From Granulosicoccus sp. (GTDB lineage: Bacteria > Pseudomonadota > Gammaproteobacteria > Granulosicoccales > Granulosicoccaceae): 44,023 bases of DNA. Shown here piece by piece: positions 1-9,290 of this stretch; the stretch's first letter is position 1; every line of letters starts with the position of its first letter. Position numbers and translations under genes: made by a program. The notes beneath the pieces are model-generated. The model had not been told where the DNA came from. It did no database searches and was given only the letters and a program-made list of their open reading frames with translations. The stretch is from NCBI GenBank assembly GCA_023301795.1, contig JALZVU010000069.1, positions 1 to 44,023 of the forward strand, in the 5' to 3' direction.

Positions 1-3000
1 ACCTGTGCAGCAGGATTGCCTGATCCGTTCGTAACCACTGGCGCTGGCGATCCGCCGTTGAGCGCTGAATGTGATGCACCATTCATGTGGCTATGACCAT
101 TGAGAGACGCAGCAGCTGGAGCTGCAGGTGCCGACGTGGCGACACTGTCTGTTGTTGGCATAGGGTTCGGTAACGCAATCTGCTCTGCTGGCATGGTCAA
201 CGCCGCACCAGCCCCGCCGCCCATTAATCCGGCTGCAATGTTCAAATACGATTGATGGGCTGCGGTAACCGCTGCCATGTAATCTGCATGTACCGCCGAT
301 ACATCATTAAACAGGGTTCGACGCATCGAATCTGATAACGCAGCAGGCTGCGCATGCGCCTCGCCCGTCACGTCGGTTTGGTGCGCACCATTAGTTTGCG
401 GTGTACTTGAAACGGGCTGCGACTGGTGACATTGAGCGGCCTGTGAGGATGCTGAAGATTGATTTTGCATGACCATAGTTGATTTAGCCGCAGCTGATGG
501 TTGATGAGAGGTAACGTCGACGGCGAAAGCGTGTTGCCTGGACTGCGTCGAGTGTTGTGTTTGTACTGCCGCAACTGCACGGGATCCGTTTGCAGATCCG
601 AATGATCGAGCTGCAGATAGTGTTCTGACGGAGACAGGTGCTTTGCGCATCCTTGCCAATCCGGACGACTGTGTCGTCCTGAGTATTGCAGCGCCGTTCG
701 ACTGCTGAGGTACAGGTACTGCCGGTTGAGCTACCTGAGCGACTAGCGATGCAGGCTTTGCGACAGCCGCAACCCCTGACTCAACTACTTTCAAACCGTG
801 TTCTTTCTGATTGGGTTCTGGCACCTGCTCACCTTGCGGCGGATAAGGCTTCTGATAGTTACTGCCCAGAATGTCCACCGCAAACTTACCGGGTTCTACA
901 CGCTCCAACGGTGCTGGCAGTCCTTCGTACAGACTGGCAATATCTACAGCTATGCCTGACACTGCCAGCTGCCCAACAGCACACAGCAAAGACGTCGTAC
1001 CGTTGCCGGCTTTGTCATCCAGTGCAATGGCGTTAACACCGATGTTGGGCAACGTTTTGCGAACAAGATTAGTGAGCACCGAGCCCGGGCCAACTTCCAG
1101 AAAGGTAGTAGCGCCTGCTGCATGCATGGCAAGCAGAGATTCGCGGAATTTTACTGACTCGCCAATTTGTCCACTTAAGAGCGTAACGATATCAGCGGCG
1201 TCTGATGGGTAAGGTTTTGCTGTGCTGTTGGCATACACCGACGTTGTCGGTGTGCCTAATGCATGCGATGACAATGTTTGAGCGAAAGGCTGTACAGCCT
1301 GAGCGACCTGTGGTGAATGGAAGGCTGCCGCCACGGGTAATGTCTGGCTGTTGATATCCTGGCTGGCAAGTAAGCTGGCAACGTGCTGCAAATTTGTCTT
1401 ATCGCCCGACAAAATGACTTGCTCTGGCGCATTGTCATTGGCTAGCGTAATTCCCTGACGCACCTCTGAAGGCATGCCAGCGAGCGCTTCTGCAGTCCGA
1501 TTTGCTGAGGCCTGCACGGCTAACATGCCGCCACTTGTTGACGCGGCTGCGGTGCTCATGGCGTTTGCACGTTCGCAGGCGATAGTCAGTGCAGTGGGTG
1601 CATCAAACACACCGGCACTGTGCAAAGCCATCACCTCACCAAAACTGTGTCCGGCCTGCATATCGGCACGCACACCCAGTTGTCTGAGCAGCGCCAGTTG
1701 CGACAATGCAACAGCGGCAATAGCAGGCTGCGCGTTTTGCATAGCCGTTAACTTTGCCGTGGCTGCAGAGGCAGCCTCATCGGTAAACATCGTAGGTGGG
1801 AATGCCAGATCGTGCAATTTCAAATCAGCGGTGGCAGGCAGATCACACGCAGAATCCCATACCGCTCTTGCTTGCCCAAAAGCCATAGCGATATCCGCGC
1901 CCATGCCCACGTACTGACTACCTTGCCCGGCAAACAGCAGTGCAAGCTTGCCGGGTACAGCGAGCCCTTCGTTATAGCGAATGTACTGATTGGGCAACAC
2001 AGGTGCGTGCTTGCCTTGACCAATCAATGTGATCAGCTTTGCTTTCAACGTTGTTAGATGCTGTGGTGTCTCAGCGACGATGGACGCACGGTGCGCATGT
2101 TTGGGATCAAACCCTGTCCACGTCTGAGATGCGACACGGGCTAGATCATCTTCATGCACGACGCCCAGTGTAATAGCCTCCACCTGCTCACACAGGCCCG
2201 ATGCCGTAAACGCCGAGAACAACAACAGCTCTGCAGGCATGACGCGTGTAGGTTGCACAGCGTTCTTGCCTGTGTATTCCTCAAGCGTTACGTGAAAGTT
2301 GCTTCCTCCAAAACCAAACGAGCTTACCGAAGCCCTGCGCGGATGGGCTGAGCCACGAATCCAAGGTCTGGCCTGAGTGCCAAGATAAAATGGCGTGTCT
2401 TTGCACAATGCTTCTGCAGGTTGGCGCACTTTAATAGTGGGTGGCAATATTTTACGACTCAGACCGCCAATCACTTTCAGCAATCCTGCAGCACCTGCGG
2501 CCGCTTTGGTATGACCTATCTGCGCTTTCACAGACCCTAACGCACACCAGGGAGTATCCGCATCCCCATCCGGGTCGAATACACTGTGCAAGGCTTCCAG
2601 TTCGGTTTTATCACCTGCGACGGTACCGGTACCGTGCGCCTCTACCAGCTCGACAGTTCTAGGCGAGTAGCCTGCCTTGCGATAGGCGCGTGTCAGTGTG
2701 CGTTCCTGGCCGCTGGCGAGTGGCGCGTAGACAGCCGTAGAGCGGCCATCAGATCCGCCGCCAAGGCCTTTGATGATGGCGTGAATTCTATTTCCGTCGC
2801 GTTCCGCATCAGACAGGCGTCGCAAGGCCATCATGCCAACACCTTCGCCCAGCATCGTGCCATCGGCGTCAGCAGATAAGGGGCGGCAGTCACCACTGGG
2901 GGATAGCGCTGGTGTCTTGGAGAAACACATGTACATGAAGATGTCGTTCAAGGCATCTACGCCACCTGTAAGTACAAGATCAGAATCTCCGGCATGCAGT

Positions 3001-3677
3001 TCATGCAACGCTATCTGCATTGCAGACAGACTTGAGGCGCACGCTGCATCAGTGACGTAGTTGCTCCCACCAAAATCTAATCGATTGGCGATACGTCCAG
3101 CAACCACGTTGCCAAGTAGTCCGGGGAATGTAGTCTCTTTCCATTCAACGAAGTTGGTACTGATTCGATCTGCAATGTCTTGTACTTGCGCCTCATCAAG
3201 ACCTGCTTCACGCATGCCTTTGACCCAGGCGGGACGCTGCAGTCGTCCAACCATTTGCCCTGCCAGCTCGGTAGCCGCAGCAACGCCAAGAATTACACTG
3301 GCGCGAGACTTGTCCAGTGGGCCATTAGTTTCGCGCTCCATATCATCAAGCACGCTACGCGCCGCTACCAGCGCAAGCAGTTGCGCGGTGTCGGTGCTGG
3401 AGAGGGAATTGGGAGGCACGCCGAACGCCAGTGGATCGAACGAGGTGGGCGGTAGGAATGCGCCCCGTGAGCCATAGGTTCGATCACGAGCGCTCTTGTC
3501 GCTATCGTAGAAGTCGCCCGTTAGCCAATGGGTGCTAGGCACCGATGTGAAGGTGTCAACGCCTTCAACGATGTCGCGCCAGAATCCTGTCGTATCGCCT
3601 CGGCCCGGAAAAATCGAGCCGATAGCAACGACAGCAATGGGCTCAGCTGCATTGTTCGGATGCTCACTACTTGTCAC
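1..3677 (-). CDS. Pfa-like type I polyketide/fatty acid synthase, KS-AT part (3' end beyond window)
   Basis: N-terminal 1225 residues of a multidomain synthase; the 3' end lies beyond the left edge. A ketosynthase domain (about residues 10-450) carries DAACASS with the active-site Cys near 213, VEAHGTGT with His near 348, and the GHTKAAAG motif. An acyltransferase domain (about 560-900) carries FAGQGSQ and GHSFGE with the nucleophile Ser near 678. About 300 residues of Ala/Gln/Ser/Pro-rich linker follow, as is usual before tandem ACPs in PfaA-type enzymes; no ACP is reached. The start is GTG at 3677, because an in-frame TGA lies four codons upstream and AGTAGG sits just ahead. It lies 25 bp behind the PfaD-type gene and is probably co-transcribed. 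KS and AT catalytic residues look intact. The product (PUFA or another secondary lipid) cannot be told from this part. Confidence 0.9.
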   Translation of the reverse strand, partial: MTSSEHPNNAAEPIAVVAIGSIFPGRGDTTGFWRDIVEGVDTFTSVPSTHWLTGDFYDSDKSARDRTYGSRGAFLPPTSFDPLAFGVPPNSLSSTDTAQLLALVAARSVLDDMERETNGPLDKSRASVILGVAAATELAGQMVGRLQRPAWVKGMREAGLDEAQVQDIADRISTNFVEWKETTFPGLLGNVVAGRIANRLDFGGSNYVTDAACASSLSAMQIALHELHAGDSDLVLTGGVDALNDIFMYMCFSKTPALSPSGDCRPLSADADGTMLGEGVGMMALRRLSDAERDGNRIHAIIKGLGGGSDGRSTAVYAPLASGQERTLTRAYRKAGYSPRTVELVEAHGTGTVAGDKTELEALHSVFDPDGDADTPWCALGSVKAQIGHTKAAAGAAGLLKVIGGLSRKILPPTIKVRQPAEALCKDTPFYLGTQARPWIRGSAHPRRASVSSFGFGGSNFHVTLEEYTGKNAVQPTRVMPAELLLFSAFTASGLCEQVEAITLGVVHEDDLARVASQTWTGFDPKHAHRASIVAETPQHLTTLKAKLITLIGQGKHAPVLPNQYIRYNEGLAVPGKLALLFAGQGSQYVGMGADIAMAFGQARAVWDSACDLPATADLKLHDLAFPPTMFTDEAASAATAKLTAMQNAQPAIAAVALSQLALLRQLGVRADMQAGHSFGEVMALHSAGVFDAPTALTIACERANAMSTAAASTSGGMLAVQASANRTAEALAGMPSEVRQGITLANDNAPEQVILSGDKTNLQHVASLLASQDINSQTLPVAAAFHSPQVAQAVQPFAQTLSSHALGTPTTSVYANSTAKPYPSDAADIVTLLSGQIGESVKFRESLLAMHAAGATTFLEVGPGSVLTNLVRKTLPNIGVNAIALDDKAGNGTTSLLCAVGQLAVSGIAVDIASLYEGLPAPLERVEPGKFAVDILGSNYQKPYPPQGEQVPEPNQKEHGLKVVESGVAAVAKPASLVAQVAQPAVPVPQQSNGAAILRTTQSSGLARMRKAPVSVRTLSAARSFGSANGSRAVAAVQTQHSTQSRQHAFAVDVTSHQPSAAAKSTMVMQNQSSASSQAAQCHQSQPVSSTPQTNGAHQTDVTGEAHAQPAALSDSMRRTLFNDVSAVHADYMAAVTAAHQSYLNIAAGLMGGGAGAALTMPAEQIALPNPMPTTDSVATSAPAAPAAASLNGHSHMNGASHSALNGGSPAPVVTNGSGNPAAQ

Positions 3678-3702
3678 GCGTATACCTACTCAATCCGGTT
3701 TT

Positions 3703-5355
3703 TTACTCAAAGACTTGAGGATTGTAACGGAACGCGCCCTCCGGCAGTGCTACGCCAAACGATCGAAGCTGTGCCGCACGGGTAACACGCGCCGCTCCTT
3801 CCAGCAAATTCCACGCAATTTGGCGCACAGTGCGGTTCTCCAAAGGCTCCAGACAGGTACCTTTGGCCCAGTGATTAAATGCACCCATGGCAGGCCCACA
3901 CCAGATCTGATAATCAGCCTCTCGTGCAGCTTCACCATCGCGCGCCCATTGCGAGGCCATGAATAGGTAACGGCGGCACAACAGTGCAAAACGATAGTTG
4001 CCATCGGTTTGCGCGCTGGCCAGAGCCTGGGGGTTGTTCTGCTGCAGGTAATCAGCCGTCTCACTCCAGGCGGTGTCGATGCTTTGCCCCAAACGCTTTT
4101 CGAACCATTCGCGATCAACAGTCGACAGGGCGTCCAATGTTGTGCCGGCACGGTAGAGCGTATGCAGACGCTTAGCGTACAGACCAAACAAGGTGCCGCG
4201 TTTAAGCACCTGTACGTCCACGCCCTGCTCGAACATATCAGCGGCTGGTGCCATCATCACATCAGCTGCACCCGCTTGCGCGAGCATCTGGCGCGCTTGT
4301 TTAGACAAGCCAGACTCCAACGCAGGTTGATTGACCGAGCCACTCAGCACATAGGCCGCACCCATTTGAAAAGCCCCAGCCACCGCCTGTGGGGTTGCAA
4401 TGCCCCCTGCCAGGCCAATTCGGATTGAGCGATCATCAAAGCCGTGTTGGCGAGCAATTCTGCCGGCAGTCTCGAGCAATGAACTGAACAATACCGAGGC
4501 TGGGCGGTTATCGGTATGCCCACCTGAATCTGATTCTGCAGTGATATCTGCTGCTACCGGCACCAACGCTGCCAGCTGCGCCTGTTGTTCGCTGATATCG
4601 CCTTTTGCGACAAGCTCACGCAGCATCTCAACAGGTGCGGGTGACATGAACTTCTCCGCTACCTCTACTCGCGAGACTTTGGCAAACACATGGGTATGAC
4701 GTTCGATGCGATCACCCGAGCGGCGCAAGCCCTGCGCGCTATAGCGTACGATTTCGGGTGAAAGCTGCATGAACGCAGATGCCGATACCCGTTTTACCTG
4801 TGTTTCCAGGAACAGATCCACAACAGCGCGCTCCATGTCAGGTTGCTGTGGAGAATGAATGAGATTAGCGCCCCAGGTGAATTCTGGTGACGGAAGCGCA
4901 GCCTTGATTTTTTCAATGCCAACGCGTACTTCAGTCAGTGGTAAGCCTGCACTGCCGTAGAATCCAAGGAGCCCTGCTTTGGCTGCGGCCACCACCATCT
5001 CAGGGGTGGCAATGCCACGCGCCATCTCGCCCACCACATAGGCAAAGCGGGTGTTGTGTACCGCTGTGAAACCGCGATCACCCAACCACTCAGGGTAGAC
5101 CGGTGGGATGCGAAAGCACTCGTCTGGGTTTAATCCAGAGGCTATTTGAGCGTCCACTACCGTGTAACCCCCCTCCACACTACAGTGGACATTGACGCTC
5201 TCGCGCGGTGTCTTTAGAGCGCTGACGAGTGGCGAGTCAATGACCGGTGCCATCGCTGGCATAGGAGTGAAAACTGGATTTGCGGCATCGGTCAATATCA
5301 TGTCGGACGTGGGGTCGATGTGGCGTGTCCTGACATTGTATAGCGAGATGAGCAC
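3703..5355 (-). CDS. pfaD: PfaD family enoyl reductase of a PUFA/polyketide synthase
   Basis: A 550-residue FMN-dependent TIM-barrel protein of the PfaD family (related to nitronate monooxygenases), which acts in trans as the enoyl reductase of Pfa synthases. Visible signatures include GEMARGIATPEMVVAAAKAG and GLLGFYGSAGLPL in the first third, WGANLIHSP, and the cofactor phosphate-binding stretch GLAGGIATPQAV followed by GAAYVLSGSVNQ. The C-terminal third (YQIWCGPAMGAFNHW) is typical of PfaD and absent from plain nitronate monooxygenases. The start is GTG at 5355, with GGAAAG eight bases ahead; an ATG lies 18 codons further in. It is the first gene of the cluster, followed 25 bp later by the KS-AT synthase. 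In Shewanella-type clusters pfaD comes last; the pfaD-first order is more like myxobacterial clusters. Confidence 0.93.
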   Translation of the reverse strand: MLISLYNVRTRHIDPTSDMILTDAANPVFTPMPAMAPVIDSPLVSALKTPRESVNVHCSVEGGYTVVDAQIASGLNPDECFRIPPVYPEWLGDRGFTAVHNTRFAYVVGEMARGIATPEMVVAAAKAGLLGFYGSAGLPLTEVRVGIEKIKAALPSPEFTWGANLIHSPQQPDMERAVVDLFLETQVKRVSASAFMQLSPEIVRYSAQGLRRSGDRIERHTHVFAKVSRVEVAEKFMSPAPVEMLRELVAKGDISEQQAQLAALVPVAADITAESDSGGHTDNRPASVLFSSLLETAGRIARQHGFDDRSIRIGLAGGIATPQAVAGAFQMGAAYVLSGSVNQPALESGLSKQARQMLAQAGAADVMMAPAADMFEQGVDVQVLKRGTLFGLYAKRLHTLYRAGTTLDALSTVDREWFEKRLGQSIDTAWSETADYLQQNNPQALASAQTDGNYRFALLCRRYLFMASQWARDGEAAREADYQIWCGPAMGAFNHWAKGTCLEPLENRTVRQIAWNLLEGAARVTRAAQLRSFGVALPEGAFRYNPQVFE

Positions 5356-5674
5356 TTGGCGTGCTTTCCAACGGTACTGGTAGGCGTCATTTTATTCACA
5401 GACGGTATTATCGAGATTGGTAACGCTACGACCGTCCAATTGAAACTCTTGCACATTACAACATCACAATACTGCGAAATTAGAATGACTGCCGCGTGTC
5501 ATGGAGTTTTCCCCGGCATGTCGCACGCAAGAACAACGTCATGCGATGGTTAGTGAATGCAATCGTCGGCTTGATAAGCTCTCTGGAATGCAAGAACATT
5601 GCTTGTATAGCATCACTGGCATAGTCGCTGGACAGTAAGCGCGAGCGCACTGTTTTTCGCCCCGCGCAAACGAG
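5356..5674. other. Intergenic region upstream of pfaD
   Basis: Both flanking genes run leftward, so this 319-bp gap should hold the end of the beta-barrel gene transcript and the promoter of the pfa cluster. I see no open frame with coding character, no clear intrinsic terminator with a T-run, and no convincing sigma-70 hexamer pair. Confidence 0.4.
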
Positions 5675-6253
5675 TCAGAACCAAACGTAACTCGCCGTGA
5701 CGCGCAAACTGGTGATCTCGTAGTCGGTATCAAATTCGAAGTTGTCGTCGTCGGTGACGTCCAGGTACATCACGCTTCCATCGACATGAAAACCACGCGT
5801 AAAGGCATAGCCTCCACCGAACAACAAACCGAAGCCGGTGGCGGTCTCGTAATCAAAGCGTCTGTTATTCCCAAATCGCTCTCTGTCAGAGAAACTGAGC
5901 ACTCCAAGGCCAGCTCCGCCGAACAAATAGGCACTCGGACCAGCGTCACGAAAATAGAACGTGCCACCGGGACCTAGCAGCCCGTAAACCGTGTCGTCAT
6001 CCTGCTCGATATCGTATATGCCGTAAACCGTGAACTTTTCGTTGATGCCCGCACCGACAGTCAGGCGAAGCACAGCGCCAAATTCAGAATCGGGTGAACC
6101 AGCGAAACCATTGTTGCTGGCATCGAAGTCCGTCGTGTGAAACCCTCCTCCAGCACCGATCATGAAGCCGCGTCGATCACCGTCGAACGCATGGATTGAG
6201 CCGCAGGCCGTGGCAAATATAATAGCCAGCACCAGTTGTTTCATTTGACGCAT
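5675..6253 (-). CDS. Small outer-membrane beta-barrel protein
   Basis: Encodes about 192 residues. An N-terminal signal peptide (hydrophobic core LVLAIIFATACG, probable cleavage after SIHA) is followed by alternating amphipathic strands rich in Gly and aromatics (GFMIGAGGGF, YLFGGAGLGVLSF, GFGLLFGGGYAF). It ends in SYVWF, a C-terminal Phe as recognised by the Bam machinery. This is the pattern of eight-stranded OmpW/OmpX/opacity-like barrels, but the exact family is not recognised. An upstream GTG would add 12 residues ahead of the signal peptide; I chose the ATG at 6253 because it places a short charged n-region before the hydrophobic core. It stands alone between the pfa cluster and the DUF3179 gene, and its role is unknown. 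Confidence 0.8.
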   Translation of the reverse strand: MRQMKQLVLAIIFATACGSIHAFDGDRRGFMIGAGGGFHTTDFDASNNGFAGSPDSEFGAVLRLTVGAGINEKFTVYGIYDIEQDDDTVYGLLGPGGTFYFRDAGPSAYLFGGAGLGVLSFSDRERFGNNRRFDYETATGFGLLFGGGYAFTRGFHVDGSVMYLDVTDDDNFEFDTDYEITSLRVTASYVWF

Positions 6254-6422
6254 AAAGAAGAATTTCCATATAGATTCTAGGATCGACACTTTAGCCGAAC
6301 TTCTCTAGTTTAGTACGAATCTTCCGGAGTCGTCATGCTCTGCGATCAATAATTGGTGTTGATACTGCTTCTCGTACCCAAGACTATTCAACAGCACCTT
6401 GATACATGAATCTATCATCAGG

Positions 6423-7400
6423 TCAATCTGCCTTAAACACCTCGGTTTTAGGATGAAACGCTGACCAGGCGAACCAGAACGCGATGGTGTGTACGCGTAT
6501 CTGACCATCTTCTGTCTTGGCCGTGGCCGTGTTGGTGTCTTCGTCCCAGACAATGGTGACCGGTTCACCAGAGAAGTCGATAGTAAATTCGTCTTTTGCT
6601 TGGCTCCTTAGCTCAACGAAGGGTATCGCCAGCGTTTGATCCCCCTCTACCAGACCCAACACGCGCTCTTTCGGATGATATGCCCCACGTTTCGGTCCAG
6701 CGACCTTAAAAAACAGTCGTCTGGTTTTCTCGTAACCTGAGTACGGGTCATCTTTATAGTTACGTGAGAAGCCTTGTTTGTTATCCAACACTTGAGACTG
6801 GGGATTTGCTTCGCGCCACTTTTTCCAAGTCGTGTGTTCCAATGGTAATTGTTGCAACTGGGTATCTTGCCAGCGTCCGGTAATAGCTTCGCGTTTTATC
6901 TGAGACCATAAGGAATCACTTTGGCGATCGTAAAAAAGTATATCGCTGTTATGCAGCAATCCAGAAACGCCAAAGTCTAAGCGCTCACCTTCAACCTCTG
7001 CATTGAAGGCCATGCCAGTTCCACACAAAGGACAAAAGCTGATCAATACGCCTTGATCACCAAAAACGTCGTTCACCAACTCATGCCAATTTAATATTTC
7101 AATGGGATAGGCTCGAGTTTGGTCGTTGTATTGCAGACCTAGAACTAGTGCATCATCCTCTAGCCAGTCAACTTCAGCCACGGCCACAAACTTCGGCTGA
7201 TCGATTGCTGGGATACCGTCTCGCGGCGGCCCCCCTTGACTAATTTCAGAGGCAGGCACGCTGGCACCACTTAGATCAAATCCGTTGACCGTCTTCGCCA
7301 GGACCGCGCTTGAGCATAGAACCAGCGCAAAAACCAACGCGAGTCTACCCAAGCAAGCGCAGATCATATCGGTTTGTTTGGTTAACGTAGGCAATATCAA
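6423..7400 (-). CDS. DUF3179 domain-containing exported protein
   Basis: A 325-residue protein with an N-terminal signal sequence (LALVFALVLCSSAVLA) and the DUF3179 fold. Recognisable stretches are RAYPIEILNWHELVND, SFCPLCGTGMAF, FGVSGLLHNSDILFYDR and SLWSQIKREAITG. The family is exported and of unknown biochemical role; the invariant CPLCGT pair suggests metal or redox chemistry. The start is probably TTG at 7400: GAGG lies seven bases ahead and the codon overlaps the stop of the DUF2141 gene. The first ATG (7367) would give a more compact signal peptide but has no Shine-Dalgarno. The overlap implies translational coupling with the DUF2141 lipoprotein. No enzymatic function is assigned. Confidence 0.88.
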   Translation of the reverse strand: MILPTLTKQTDMICACLGRLALVFALVLCSSAVLAKTVNGFDLSGASVPASEISQGGPPRDGIPAIDQPKFVAVAEVDWLEDDALVLGLQYNDQTRAYPIEILNWHELVNDVFGDQGVLISFCPLCGTGMAFNAEVEGERLDFGVSGLLHNSDILFYDRQSDSLWSQIKREAITGRWQDTQLQQLPLEHTTWKKWREANPQSQVLDNKQGFSRNYKDDPYSGYEKTRRLFFKVAGPKRGAYHPKERVLGLVEGDQTLAIPFVELRSQAKDEFTIDFSGEPVTIVWDEDTNTATAKTEDGQIRVHTIAFWFAWSAFHPKTEVFKAD

Positions 7401-7894
7401 AATGCTACCTCTATGGTTTCAACTGGGGTTTCTAATCCGCCCTCTGGTTTGGTGTCCAGCGCGGCATCCAAAATGGGTATGGAAAAAGACGCGTCGGCAA
7501 AACTAGGCGGTTTGCGCCACTCGCTGACATTGGAGAACGCAACGGGCTCTTTTGGAAACAGACCCAGCCAACGATCCAGCGAACCGTTATCGTTGGTATC
7601 TTGAAATGCTGCAATAGCGTAGGTACCGGCGGGCAGACCATAAAATGTGAATGACTCTAGCTCGCTGTTAGCGATAATCAAGCGGGCCTTAAAGACCCGG
7701 TCGCTCTTCAACCAGTCTGCATCCCGTTGATACAAAGCAACTCTGACTGCGTTATCACAGCACTGCAAACCCGTTAGGGATACCGTGACTTGATTAGGCC
7801 CCTCCGAAGCAGACGGTCCAGCACTAGGCTGCTTCGTTGCACATCCAGACAGCACCAGAACAACCAAGATCAAAAAAGTATACGTTCTGCTCAA
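7397..7894 (-). CDS. DUF2141 domain lipoprotein
   Basis: A 165-residue protein with a lipoprotein signal (LVVLVLSGC, lipobox Cys at about residue 18) followed by a Ser/Pro-rich tether. The DUF2141 domain includes FYGLPAGTYAIAAFQD and the Asp/Asn-rich DTNDNGSLDRW loop, which resembles a calcium-binding turn in a small beta-sandwich. The start is TTG at 7894 with TGGGGAC upstream; no ATG fits better. Its stop overlaps the start of the DUF3179 gene, so the two probably act as a pair at the envelope. Function is unknown; the fold suggests carbohydrate or surface binding, but this is inference. Confidence 0.85.
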   Translation of the reverse strand: MSRTYTFLILVVLVLSGCATKQPSAGPSASEGPNQVTVSLTGLQCCDNAVRVALYQRDADWLKSDRVFKARLIIANSELESFTFYGLPAGTYAIAAFQDTNDNGSLDRWLGLFPKEPVAFSNVSEWRKPPSFADASFSIPILDAALDTKPEGGLETPVETIEVAF

Positions 7895-8212
7895 GTCGGG
7901 GTCCCCAGCCGGTTAACTGCGCCTCAGACTCCACAAAGCCACAAAGGTTCAAAATATTTCAGCCGGCAGCCTAATGGTGCTCCTCACCACCAGCCCAATA
8001 GTACCAACGCGATATTGGGGTGAAGTTAAAAACACGTTTTCTTGAACCAATTCTCACGATTTCTGAGTTCTAGCTACGATTCTGCAGTTATCCACTTGAC
8101 GATCTAAACAGCACTGTAGTAACTTATTCTTTCTTGGGAATATACTCCCAAATAGACATGGAGAGCTCAATTGAGTTCACTTATCAACCAATATATAAAT
8201 GGAATACAAGCA
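7895..8212. promoter_or_regulatory. Divergent intergenic region with an 18-bp palindrome
   Basis: This gap separates the leftward DUF2141-DUF3179 pair from the rightward lipoprotein gene and must hold both promoters. A possible -35 (TTGACG, 8096-8101) is followed 18 bp later by a weak -10 (TAACTT, 8120-8125). Just downstream, 8134-8151 holds the inverted repeat TTGGGA-N6-TCCCAA, positioned like an operator. Promoter assignment is by eye only. Confidence 0.35.
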
Positions 8213-9190
8213 ATGCGATTTACGTGGGTAGTTTCAGCTTTAACTTTACTCGTCCTCACCGGCTGTAGTAGCGGAACCAGCCTCGGCACAGACGATTCCG
8301 CCCAGCAAACCCAACCAACAGACACGGCCCAAGAGCCAAACAACTCTCCAGAACTAAGCATTGCCCAATTTTCTGGTGCGACTTTTGTATCCACAAATCC
8401 GACACTACCTGGCATCGTCAGCTTCACCGAAGACACAGCTACCTGGGAGAATGCAGACATCGTTGAAGTCGCGTCGTATTCCAACACGGGTGAACAACAA
8501 TTGGCAGCCGTATTTTCAGATCGTGAGGTCGTTTTCGAATCTGATGGCAGCAACTTGATCTGGGACTCCGTTAGCTACCTGAGAGCCACGAGCTCATCGC
8601 AGTTCGACTCTCAAGAAAGCATGGAGCTGTATTTTGATGGACGCACATACAACACGATAGAACAGTTTGATATTGGCGAAGGCCCTTCAGGCGAACTAGC
8701 GATGGGGAATTGGTCAATACGATTTAACGGCAACGAAGTTTCGTGGAGCGTGCAGGACACCGTTGCAATTGGTACTGTCACCTACATCGATAACACGCGC
8801 TTCAAAGTAGATTTAGGCAATACAGACTTCACAGTGGTGCTTCTTGATAACGACAGGTTTATTATTAATTCCATCGAGTACCAAAGAGACGTATCCAATC
8901 AGTTTGATTCACAAGAAGAACTTCTAGCATTTTTCGATGGAGCTATTTATGAGTCTGTTAGCTTACAAGAACTGGGCAGACCCACGGCTGAGTCTGTCGC
9001 TTTAGGATATTGGAGTATTAGTTTCTCTAACAACTCTTTCACTTGGGTTTATCTGGATATCGCAGAAGCTGGCACCATCAGTTTCTCAGGCGTCAACAGC
9101 TTTAACGCCATTCTCACTGATCGGGAAATTGAAATCATAGTAGAGGGTAACGATATCTTGTGGGATGGACAAAGGTATACAAGAAAGTAA
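8213..9190 (+). CDS. Lipoprotein of unknown function with internal repeats
   Basis: A 325-residue protein with a type II signal peptide (hydrophobic run ending LVLTGC, Cys at about residue 18) and a Thr/Asp/Gln/Pro-rich spacer. About three related units of roughly 90-100 residues follow. The units share FDSQE near a boundary, F-D-G-x-x-Y, a GxWSIxF core, (V/T)W, GT(V/I), and an end like NxxIWDxxxYxR; compare GNWSIRFNGNEVSW with GYWSISFSNNSFTW. The first unit lacks the leading FDSQE-FDG part. I start at ATG 8213, which directly precedes the signal peptide; an upstream TTG would add 14 residues. No family is recognised. The repeats look like small beta-sheet modules facing the periplasm. Confidence 0.75.
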   Translation: MRFTWVVSALTLLVLTGCSSGTSLGTDDSAQQTQPTDTAQEPNNSPELSIAQFSGATFVSTNPTLPGIVSFTEDTATWENADIVEVASYSNTGEQQLAAVFSDREVVFESDGSNLIWDSVSYLRATSSSQFDSQESMELYFDGRTYNTIEQFDIGEGPSGELAMGNWSIRFNGNEVSWSVQDTVAIGTVTYIDNTRFKVDLGNTDFTVVLLDNDRFIINSIEYQRDVSNQFDSQEELLAFFDGAIYESVSLQELGRPTAESVALGYWSISFSNNSFTWVYLDIAEAGTISFSGVNSFNAILTDREIEIIVEGNDILWDGQRYTRK

Positions 9191-9231
9191 ATCCAGCACT
9201 GATTAATCCGCCACCGAAAGAAAAGACGATC

Positions 9232-9256
9232 ATGAGCAGCGATAGGGGCTGCTCAT
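9232..9256 (+). terminator. Hairpin after the repeat lipoprotein gene
   Basis: Perfect 9-bp inverted repeat ATGAGCAGC / GCTGCTCAT with a 7-base loop, 42 bp after the lipoprotein stop codon. It is well placed to end that transcript, but no T-run follows, so it may be a 3' stabilising stem rather than an intrinsic terminator. Confidence 0.4.
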
Positions 9257-9290
9257 CGATTGTTCCGGCAGTGGCAATAGCCTCACATAA

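Noticed and set aside
686-1036. Open plus-strand frames within 1-3680
   Set aside because: They lie opposite the KS-AT synthase, whose catalytic motifs are intact on the minus strand; composition shows no known family.
6305-6418. 37-codon minus-strand frame just after the DUF3179 gene
   Set aside because: Starts five bases after the stop and is open, but has no Shine-Dalgarno of note and no recognisable sequence; kept as chance.
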